This document shows positions 14,143-19,459 of a DNA stretch of 19,459 nt, piece by piece. The position numbers and the translations under genes are program-made. The notes under the pieces are model-generated. The model saw only the letters and a list, made by a program, of their open reading frames with translations. It ran no database searches and was not told the DNA's origin. Location: NCBI GenBank assembly GCA_012520835.1, contig JAAYNN010000147.1, positions 1 through 19,459 on the forward strand, written 5' to 3'. The DNA comes from Dehalococcoidales bacterium. Lineage in GTDB: Bacteria; Chloroflexota; Dehalococcoidia; Dehalococcoidales; UBA5627. Within the stretch, counting starts at the first letter, position 1. Each line of letters opens with the position of its first letter.

Positions 14143-14565
14143 GTGGCGAAAAAAATAAAAGCAATAGTTAAATTGCAGATTGCAGCCGGTCAGGCCAATC
14201 CTGCACCCCCTGTTGGCCCGGCTCTGGGTCAGCACGGTGTCAATATCATGGGATTTTGCAAGGAATATAACGAAAGAACCGCCAAATTTGCCGGTTCCAT
14301 TATTCCTGTTGAGATAACCATATATGTGGACAGAACGTATAAATTCATTACGAAAACCCCGCCGACATCGGATTTATTAAAGAAGGCGCTGGGTGTTCCC
14401 AAGGGCGCCGGAAATACCGGTCATGCCCCCAAGATGGTCTTATCGAAAGAAAAATTGAGAGAGATTGCTCAGATTAAAGCAAAGGACTTAAATGCGATTG
14501 ATATTGAAGGGGCCGAACAAACGGTTTTGGGTACTGCAAGAAGTATGGGGATTGGAATAGAGTAA
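14143..14565 (+). CDS. rplK: 50S ribosomal protein L11
   Basis: L11 forms the GTPase-associated centre with 23S rRNA and the L10-L12 stalk. The 140 residues contain the N-terminal IVKLQIAAGQANPAPPVGPA and the C-terminal RNA-binding part (KTPPTSDLLKKALGVPKGAG). The start is GTG at 14143 with GGAGG 6 nt upstream. It is 1 nt from rplA, so the two are probably coupled. Confidence 0.98.
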   Translation: MAKKIKAIVKLQIAAGQANPAPPVGPALGQHGVNIMGFCKEYNERTAKFAGSIIPVEITIYVDRTYKFITKTPPTSDLLKKALGVPKGAGNTGHAPKMVLSKEKLREIAQIKAKDLNAIDIEGAEQTVLGTARSMGIGIE

Positions 14566-14566
14566 G

Positions 14567-15277
14567 ATGGCAGAACAAGGAAAAAAATATAAAGAAGCAG
14601 CAGCTTTAATAGAAAAAGACAGGGCATATATGCTGGAGGAAGCGGTGGAACTGGCTAAGAAAACGGCGACAGCCAAGTTCGACGAAACCCTGGAATTACA
14701 TATGAAGATGGGTGTGGACCCGAGAAATGCCACGCAACAGGTCAGGGGAGTTGCTCTTTTACCGCATGGATTAGGCAAGAAAGTGCGCGTTCTGGTGTTC
14801 GCACAGGGTGAAGCTGAAAAAATTGCTTCCAGCGCCGGAGCCGATTTTGTCGGCAGTGAAGATATCGTAAAACAGATAGAAGGCGGATGGCTGGATTTCG
14901 ATGTGGCAATTGCAACACCGGATATGATGGGGAAAGTCGGTAAACTCGGCAAAATACTGGGCAGGAAGGGTTTGATGCCCAATCCCAAGTCCGGTACCGT
15001 AGTAGCCGCCGAAGACCTCCCCAGGGTGATTGAAGATGCACGCAAGGGGCGTGTCGAGTTCAAGCTTGACCGCCATGCTATTATTCATTTGCCTCTGGGT
15101 AAAATGAGTTTCGATGCTGTCAAATTAAATGAAAACCTGGCGTCGGTTCTTGAAGCCATTGTTAAGGCAAAGCCGGCAGGCGCCAAGGGGCAGTATATCA
15201 AGAGTGCCTATATTGCTACGACAATGGGGCCCGGTATAAAATTAGACCTTAAAACAGTTTTAAGTGCTGCTGGCTAG
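14567..15277 (+). CDS. rplA: 50S ribosomal protein L1
   Basis: L1 forms the stalk at the E site and in many bacteria represses the rplKA mRNA. The 236 residues include the conserved ELHMKMGVDPRNATQQVRG, ATPDMMGKVGKLGKILGRKG and GLMPNPKSGTV. The length is normal. The ATG directly follows the rplK stop. Confidence 0.98.
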   Translation: MAEQGKKYKEAAALIEKDRAYMLEEAVELAKKTATAKFDETLELHMKMGVDPRNATQQVRGVALLPHGLGKKVRVLVFAQGEAEKIASSAGADFVGSEDIVKQIEGGWLDFDVAIATPDMMGKVGKLGKILGRKGLMPNPKSGTVVAAEDLPRVIEDARKGRVEFKLDRHAIIHLPLGKMSFDAVKLNENLASVLEAIVKAKPAGAKGQYIKSAYIATTMGPGIKLDLKTVLSAAG

Positions 15278-15302
15278 CCGCTAAATTAACAATTATATAT
15301 TC

Positions 15303-15398
15303 TACGCCAGTCTCATCCAGAGACAGCGGGTGCTTGAAAAAGCTTAAATATACCTGCCGAGGATTGAGGGCATGATGAAACAATACGTTTTTATTCAA
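15303..15398 (+). ncRNA. ribosomal protein L10 leader
   Basis: The leader before rplJ has the L10-leader layout. One hairpin is GTCTC (15310-15314) with GAGAC (15320-15324). A second has CGGGT (15327-15331) pairing with ACCTG (15352-15356), with an inner GCTT-GAAA-AAGC stem and the typical ACCTGCCGAGG. In known systems the L10(L12)4 complex binds this RNA and lowers rplJL expression. The edges are approximate. Confidence 0.75.
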
Positions 15399-15429
15399 GT
15401 CCTTGCCGCGCAGGCGCAGGGGCTTTTTT
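15399..15429 (+). terminator. attenuator terminator before rplJ
   Basis: GTCCTTGC (15399-15406) pairs over 8 bp, with two G-T pairs, with GCAGGGGC (15416-15423), followed by six T. It sits after the L10 leader and before the rplJ ribosome binding site, so it probably works as the regulated stop of that leader. Confidence 0.7.
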
Positions 15430-15455
15430 ATTTCGGATAACAGGAGGTGATAAGG

Positions 15456-15980
15456 GTGAAAAGAGCAGAAAAAGAAAAGATTGTTGCTGAGATTCAGGAT
15501 GCCATGTCCAGGTGTAAATCCGGCATTGTGACCGAATACATTGGGATGAAGAATGCCGACCTTATGCTCTTAAGGAGTAAGCTGAGAGAATCCGGTATCG
15601 ATTATATGGTGGTAAAAAATACTTTAGCCAGATTTGCTGCCGATAATACCGACAAGGGTTTTCTGAAGGAGAAACTCAACGGGCCAATAGCCATTGCTTT
15701 CGGCTACGACGATGAGGTTGCGCCTGCCAAGGTACTGGCGGAATTCATGGATGCAACTGAAACTACGTTAAAAATCTGCGGCGGTTTTATGGGCGACCAG
15801 ATGTTAACTGCCGAAGATGTAAAAACCTTGGCGGCTATACCTTCGAAAGAAATACTGTTGGCACAGGTTTTGGGAGCCATGCAGGGGCCGATATCCGGTT
15901 TTGTTAATGTATGTGCTGCACCCATAAGGGGGCTGGCCACCGTTCTGCAGGCCAGGGCAGATAAACTTGAAGGCAAATAA
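15456..15980 (+). CDS. rplJ: 50S ribosomal protein L10
   Basis: L10 anchors the L7/L12 dimers to the ribosome. The 174 residues run from VKRAEKEKIVAEIQDAM through SGIDYMVVKNTLARFAA to the C-terminal helix that binds L12. The GTG at 15456 is 8 nt after AGGAGG (15442-15447) and is the likely start. The in-frame GTG at 15447 overlaps that ribosome binding site and is rejected. Confidence 0.97.
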   Translation: MKRAEKEKIVAEIQDAMSRCKSGIVTEYIGMKNADLMLLRSKLRESGIDYMVVKNTLARFAADNTDKGFLKEKLNGPIAIAFGYDDEVAPAKVLAEFMDATETTLKICGGFMGDQMLTAEDVKTLAAIPSKEILLAQVLGAMQGPISGFVNVCAAPIRGLATVLQARADKLEGK

Positions 15981-15987
15981 AAATGAT

Positions 15988-16066
15988 ATTATTCGGTTGT
16001 GGTGTCTGAAGAATAGTATTTTAATCGTAATTAGCAATTGATTGGACACTAATACCGAACAGTACT
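15988..16066 (+). repeat. inverted-repeat element, copy D, between rplJ and rplL
   Basis: A 79-bp full copy: left end ATTATTCGGTTGTGGTGTCT, right end GGACACTAATACCGAACAGT. In RNA the ends would pair over 14 of 16 positions with a 2-nt internal loop. It begins 8 bp after the rplJ stop and ends 43 bp before rplL. Confidence 0.78.
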
Positions 16067-16071
16067 ATAAA
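16043..16071 (+). promoter_or_regulatory. possible hybrid promoter for rplL
   Basis: TGGACA (16043-16048) lies inside the right end of element copy D. A 17-bp spacer leads to TATAAA (16066-16071) at the junction with flanking DNA. Each box differs from consensus at one position. The predicted start is about 30 nt before the rplL start codon. This is inference from sequence. Confidence 0.45.
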
Positions 16072-16109
16072 AATTAAATATAAAGTCTAAAAAAGGAAGG
16101 AAAATTACA

Positions 16110-16496
16110 ATGGAAGATAAAACACAGCAGGTAATCGATATCGTTAAGGAAATGACAGTTCTGGAGTTATCCAAACTGGTTAAAGCCCTTGAGACTGAAT
16201 TCGGCGTCAGTGCCGCTGCTCCCATGATGGCTGCAGTTGCCGCTGCTCCGGCTGCCGGCGGCAGTGCCAAGGCTGAAGAAGAGAAGACCGAATTCAATGT
16301 CACTCTTAAAGCGGCCGGTGCCAATAAAATCAACGTTATCAGGGTAGTCCGTGAACTCACTCAGCTGGGTCTTAAAGAATCAAAAGACCTGGTGGAGGGT
16401 GCTCCCAAGCTGGTTAAAGAAGGCGTCAGCAAAGAAGAGGCTGCTGCTGCCAAGGCTAAGCTGGAAGAAGTCGGCGCTACCGTTGAAGTCAGCTAG
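16110..16496 (+). CDS. rplL: 50S ribosomal protein L7/L12
   Basis: L7/L12 forms the mobile stalk that recruits translational GTPases and is present in several copies per ribosome. The 128 residues have the dimerizing N-terminus (VLELSKLVKALETEFGV), an alanine-rich hinge (about 35-58) and the factor-binding domain (NVIRVVRELTQLGLKESKDL, then AKAKLEEVGATVEVS). The ribosome binding site is GGAAGG. It is the last gene of the operon. Confidence 0.98.
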   Translation: MEDKTQQVIDIVKEMTVLELSKLVKALETEFGVSAAAPMMAAVAAAPAAGGSAKAEEEKTEFNVTLKAAGANKINVIRVVRELTQLGLKESKDLVEGAPKLVKEGVSKEEAAAAKAKLEEVGATVEVS

Positions 16497-16526
16497 AATT
16501 AGTTATTAAGCAGTAAGAAATATGAT

Positions 16527-16567
16527 GACCGCCGGGGTGCGTGTTAACCGGCGGTCGTTTATTTTTA
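16527..16567 (+). terminator. intrinsic terminator after rplL
   Basis: A 9-bp perfect stem, GACCGCCGG (16527-16535) with CCGGCGGTC (16548-16556), is followed by GTTTATTTTTA. It closes the tuf-rplL row. Confidence 0.88.
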
Positions 16568-16577
16568 GCGGGATGTC

Positions 16578-16606
16578 TTGAAACAGGTTCTTAAAGCATG
16601 TATAAT
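16578..16606 (+). promoter_or_regulatory. promoter of the 85-residue membrane protein gene
   Basis: TTGAAA (16578-16583), a 17-bp spacer and a perfect TATAAT (16601-16606). The predicted leader is about 32 nt and contains the ribosome binding site GGGAGGG. Confidence 0.75.
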
Positions 16607-16644
16607 GCGTGCTTAGGTTAAGTAAAACCGGGAGGGAAAAACAG

Positions 16645-16902
16645 ATGTCCTTAACCGAATATGTTCCCCTGATGATTATCGGCGCTGTTTTCCTGTTAGT
16701 CGGCATCATCCTGTTAATCCTGGGAAATCGGGAAGAAAAAGATTACTGCCGCACGGTATCTAATCAAACCGATGTCAGAAAATACCTCGAACATAGATCA
16801 GACAGCATACAGGCATGGGGATTTAAAGTAGGCGGCATCATTGCTGTTGTAATAGGTCTATTCCTTCTGGTTATGGGTTTTGTAATCTGGGTTTTGCTCT
16901 GA
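16645..16902 (+). CDS. small membrane protein, two predicted helices
   Basis: An 85-residue protein starting MSLTEYVPLMIIGAVFLLVG, with helices at about residues 7-27 and 61-84 and a charged loop between (GNREEKDYCRTVSNQTDVRK). The ATG at 16645 is 7 nt after GGGAGGG and behind a strong promoter, so the first 12 codons of the longer open frame (from 16609) are not used. No family is recognised. Its last 45 bp overlap the 3' end of the convergent DUF502 gene. Confidence 0.75.
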   Translation: MSLTEYVPLMIIGAVFLLVGIILLILGNREEKDYCRTVSNQTDVRKYLEHRSDSIQAWGFKVGGIIAVVIGLFLLVMGFVIWVLL

Positions 16903-17589
16903 ATTAAGGGCATCAGCGAGTTCAGCAGGTGCGGTGATCCGTGTTTTTCCACTGATAATCGAGTCTGGGATTATCATGCCGCCCGAAACCACCATTTTTA
17001 TACAATCATCGACCGATAGGTTGGTGTGAATAATATTTTCTTCATTTACTATTTCAAAATAGCCTGAAGTCGGAACCGGGGCGGTCGGAATATAAATGCC
17101 GTAAAGCTTTTCTCCCGATACGCCTTTGAACTCATTGGTTATAAAAGCAGGCGTGGTCATGCCTTTTCTCGGAAACTCGACAAAAACAACTTCCCTGAAA
17201 GCGGCCTTATTCATCCCGGCGCCCGAAAGCCCCTCGATTACCTGTTTAACCGCATTGTATAATTGCTTGAAAATGGGCACCTTGTTAATGACTTTTTCAG
17301 AAAAATTGACCACTTTCTTTCCCAGGTAATTACTGGTAATTACTCCTACCAGATAGATGATAAGTACAGCAGCAACAAATCCGAGCCCCCTGATTTCGTT
17401 ATAAGCCGGGTTGAAATAGGTTATGATTGTGGTTATCGTCGGCTGCAGGATATCGTCGATTTTAATGAAAAGCCAGATTATGACATATATGGCTACGGCA
17501 AGGGGAATGACAACCAGAAAACCAGCCAGAAAATTGTTCCTGAGGTTTCTAACCAGCCAGTGACTGCGGCTCTCTTTCTTTTTTGCCAT
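16858..17589 (-). CDS. DUF502 family membrane protein
   Basis: A 243-residue protein that fits the DUF502 family: an N-terminal basic part, helices at about residues 20-42 and 68-90, then the conserved VPIFKQLYNAVKQVIEGLSG, VVFVEFPRKGM and YIPTAPVPTSGYFEIV segments. The family's function is unknown. The ATG at 17589 lies 18 nt after the yifB stop, so the two are likely co-transcribed. The C-terminal tail (about 15 residues) is encoded opposite the second helix of the convergent small membrane protein. Confidence 0.88.
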   Translation of the reverse strand: MAKKKESRSHWLVRNLRNNFLAGFLVVIPLAVAIYVIIWLFIKIDDILQPTITTIITYFNPAYNEIRGLGFVAAVLIIYLVGVITSNYLGKKVVNFSEKVINKVPIFKQLYNAVKQVIEGLSGAGMNKAAFREVVFVEFPRKGMTTPAFITNEFKGVSGEKLYGIYIPTAPVPTSGYFEIVNEENIIHTNLSVDDCIKMVVSGGMIIPDSIISGKTRITAPAELADALNSEQNPDYKTHNQKE

Positions 17590-17607
17590 AAAATTGCACT
17601 TCCATCT

Positions 17608-19134
17608 TCATACACTGCGCCTCGGTCTGTATTGGATAGCCTCGGCGATATGGTTAGCTCTTATTATATCACTTTTTTCCAAATCCGCTATAGTTCTCGA
17701 AAGTTTCAAAATGCGATGGAAAGCACGTGCCGAGAGGCTCATCTGTTTCATGGCGGCTTTTAAAAGGCTTTGCGCCGATTCGTCCGTTTGGCAGAAATTT
17801 CTGACCTCGACCGGCGTCATTTCGCTGTTGGCTGCCAGTGCGGATTCTTTGAAACGCTGCCGCTGTATTTCTCTGGCTTCGGTAACCCTGCGTTGTACCA
17901 GATCTGATTTTTCGCCCAACCTTTCATCGGAGAGTTTTTCATAATCGATATGCGGTACTTCTATGAATATGTCTATCCTGTCGAGAAAAGGGCCGCTGAT
18001 GCGTTTCTGGTAGCGGGATACCAGCCCCGGGTTGCAGGTGCATGGCCGGTATGGGTCGCCGTAATAACCGCATGGGCAGGGATTCATGGCGCCCACCAGC
18101 ATAAAATTGGCGGGGAATGTCAGGCTGCCCCTGGCGCGGCTGATGGTAACGATTTTATCCTCCAGCGGCTGCCTTAATACTTCGAGCAGCGACTGTCCGA
18201 ATTCCGGCAGTTCATCCAGAAACAGCACACCGCGATGGCTCAGGCTGATTTCACCCGGTTTCGGAAAATGCCCTCCGCCCACCAGCCCGGCATCGGAAAT
18301 GGTGTAATGGGGGGCGCGGAAAGGGCGGCTGCGTATCAAGGGGGTTTCCGGCGGCAGTAAACCACTGGCGCTGTAGATGCGCGTAACCTCCAGCGCTTCC
18401 TCATTGGTCATCGGAGGCAGGATGCCCGGCAGCGAGCGCGCCAGCAGGGTTTTTCCGCTTCCGGGAGGGCCGAACATTACGATGTTATGGCCTCCGGCGG
18501 CTGCCACCTCGAGTGCCCTTTTTACATGTTCCTGCCCCTTAATATGGGCAAAATCCACGATGGCAGTATTACAGTCGGCGGGATTTTCCACCGGAGTTTC
18601 GCTTTTATCGACCTCGGGTGCCGGTATTTCTCCCAGCAAATATCTTACCAGTTGCGAGAGCGTAGCAAAGGGCAGAATATTCACTCCTTCCACCAGTGCC
18701 GCTTCTCTGGCATCGGCTTCGGGAACGACGATATTTTTATATCCGTTTTGACTGGCTAAGGCTACCATTGATAGTATCCCGTTGGTATGCCGCAAATTGC
18801 CGTCTAAAGATAGTTCACCTAAAAAGACGGTATTTGAAACATCACATTGTATCTGGTGCGAACTGATGAGCATGCCGATGGCAATCGGCAGGTCATAAGC
18901 CGGGCCGGCTTTTTTAAGGTCGGCCGGCGCCAGGTTGGCGCAGATGTGCTTCATGGGGAAAACGAAACCCGAATTGCGTACGGCCGAGCGGACGCGTTCC
19001 TTTGCTTCCGAGACTGCCGCATCGGGTAATCCGACGATGGCAAAAAAAGGCAAACCGGGCGAAATATCGACTTCAACTTCGACAATTGTCCCTTCCAGTC
19101 CAATCAGGGCACAGCTGTAAATCTTTGCTAACAT
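17608..19134 (-). CDS. YifB/ComM family Mg-chelatase-like AAA+ ATPase
   Basis: A 508-residue protein with an N-terminal Lon-protease-like fold (MLAKIYSCALIGLEG, then SPGLPFFAIVGLPD), Walker A GPPGSGKT (222-229), Walker B LFLDE (304-308), the cysteine motif NPCPCGYYGD (351-360) and a C-terminal Mg-chelatase part (SARAFHRILKLSRTIADLE). ComM is known as a branch-migrating helicase in natural transformation; here no other competence genes are visible. The family start MLAKxYSCAL matches the ATG at 19134. A longer frame from 19170 would run over the promoter. It has no ribosome binding site, in line with a leaderless mRNA. Confidence 0.95.
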   Translation of the reverse strand: MLAKIYSCALIGLEGTIVEVEVDISPGLPFFAIVGLPDAAVSEAKERVRSAVRNSGFVFPMKHICANLAPADLKKAGPAYDLPIAIGMLISSHQIQCDVSNTVFLGELSLDGNLRHTNGILSMVALASQNGYKNIVVPEADAREAALVEGVNILPFATLSQLVRYLLGEIPAPEVDKSETPVENPADCNTAIVDFAHIKGQEHVKRALEVAAAGGHNIVMFGPPGSGKTLLARSLPGILPPMTNEEALEVTRIYSASGLLPPETPLIRSRPFRAPHYTISDAGLVGGGHFPKPGEISLSHRGVLFLDELPEFGQSLLEVLRQPLEDKIVTISRARGSLTFPANFMLVGAMNPCPCGYYGDPYRPCTCNPGLVSRYQKRISGPFLDRIDIFIEVPHIDYEKLSDERLGEKSDLVQRRVTEAREIQRQRFKESALAANSEMTPVEVRNFCQTDESAQSLLKAAMKQMSLSARAFHRILKLSRTIADLEKSDIIRANHIAEAIQYRPRRSV

Positions 19135-19141
19135 TGACAAT

Positions 19142-19170
19142 ATGTTACTGGAAAGCATGCTTAGTGTCAA
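19142..19170 (-). promoter_or_regulatory. yifB promoter, leaderless type
   Basis: On the minus strand a perfect TTGACA (19170-19165), a 17-bp spacer and TAACAT (19147-19142). The seventh base after the -10 is the A just before the ATG at 19134, so the predicted leader is about one base. Confidence 0.62.
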
Positions 19171-19316
19171 TTGTCAAAAACAGTCGTATTCCTGTATTTT
19201 TGGCTGATGTCTGTGCCATCCAACAGCGGCAAACCTTATTATGCCGGACATGCTTTTAATCAAACAAATATTAAAGCGTGGACATTTAAATATATTATAT
19301 TTATAGCTTGTTACTA

Positions 19317-19345
19317 TTGCATATCATCGGGTATTGTGTTATACT
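19317..19345 (+). promoter_or_regulatory. promoter of the gene at the right edge
   Basis: TTGCAT (19317-19322), a 17-bp spacer and TATACT (19340-19345) preceded by TGT, an extended -10. The predicted start is near 19352, about 100 nt before the possible start codon at 19451. Confidence 0.65.
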
Positions 19346-19370
19346 AACCTTAATTGAGATTAAACGTGGG

Positions 19371-19394
19371 AAGTGGGTTTTGACCCACTTTTTT
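19371..19394 (+). terminator. intrinsic terminator in a leader (probable attenuator)
   Basis: AAGTGGGT (19371-19378) and ACCCACTT (19383-19390) form a perfect 8-bp stem with a TTTG loop, and the T tract continues to 19394. It starts about 20 nt after the predicted transcript start and precedes a ribosome binding site (GGAGG, 19434-19438). Confidence 0.72.
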
Positions 19395-19450
19395 GTTGTA
19401 AGCAGCAACGGTAATCGCAATAAAGGAAATATTGGAGGTCTGATTCCGGG

Positions 19451-19459
19451 ATGAAGAGC
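19451..19459 (+). CDS. possible start of the next gene (only three codons visible)
   Basis: ATGAAGAGC at the window end follows GGAGG by 12 nt, a somewhat long spacing. The product cannot be told from three codons. Confidence 0.3.

Noticed and set aside
14488..15088. Long minus-strand open frames opposite rplA
   Set aside because: They are shadows of the strongly conserved L1 reading frame, with no start signals.
15447..15455. GTG at 15447 as the rplJ start
   Set aside because: It overlaps the AGGAGG ribosome binding site; GTG at 15456 has the right spacing.
1..19459. CRISPR array, phage genes or a replication origin
   Set aside because: There are no regularly spaced repeats, no structural or integrase genes, and no DnaA-box cluster or dnaA gene.

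Overview
The window looks like the chromosome of an anaerobic bacterium of the Dehalococcoidia (phylum Chloroflexota). This placement is inference. It rests on the EF-Tu sequence with its cysteine-rich G-domain insert, the tRNA-Thr/Tyr/Thr-tuf-rpmG-secE-nusG-rplKAJL order, and a ferrous iron (Feo) uptake operon. No search was run. Most of the window is housekeeping DNA, interrupted by one AT-rich accessory stretch (about 4725-7276).

Left part (1-4724). A minus-strand operon thiL-tsaE-tsaB (tsaB runs off the left edge) makes thiamine diphosphate and two parts of the t6A tRNA-modification machinery. Its promoter appears to give a leaderless thiL mRNA. A plus-strand DUF362 protein follows. Then come minus-strand rnc (RNase III), a 48-residue charged protein and acylphosphatase, and a tRNA-Gln(CTG) with its own promoter.

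Accessory stretch (4725-7276). It holds a four-helix membrane protein, a secreted protein of unknown family, a two-helix small membrane protein and a possible 29-residue peptide gene. It also holds debris of a SHOCT-domain gene and perhaps of a response regulator, a tandem 11-bp-period operator-like repeat, a REP-like palindrome, and two copies of a short inverted-repeat element. That element family (about 79 bp, ends TATTCGGT...GTGTC) has four members in the window: 6366, 7029, 8464 (shortened) and 15988.

Iron region (7277-11349). A minus-strand site-2-type membrane protease with CBS domains is divergent from a plus-strand operon. That operon encodes a DtxR-type repressor fused to a FeoA domain, then FeoB. 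Two DtxR-type palindromes lie just downstream of the feo promoter, so the repressor probably controls its own operon.

Translation region (11451-16567). tRNA-Thr(TGT), tRNA-Tyr(GTA) and tRNA-Thr(GGT) lead into tuf, rpmG, secE, nusG, rplK, rplA, rplJ and rplL, ending at a strong intrinsic terminator. An L10-type leader with an attenuator hairpin precedes rplJ. The fourth inverted-repeat element sits between rplJ and rplL and brings a -35 box correctly spaced from a -10 at its edge, so it may give rplL its own promoter.

Right part (16578-19459). A small two-helix membrane protein converges on, and overlaps, a DUF502 membrane protein. The latter lies downstream of a YifB/ComM-family AAA+ ATPase, also with a leaderless-type promoter. 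At the right edge a strong plus-strand promoter is followed almost at once by an intrinsic terminator, which suggests attenuation of the gene that begins at the window end.
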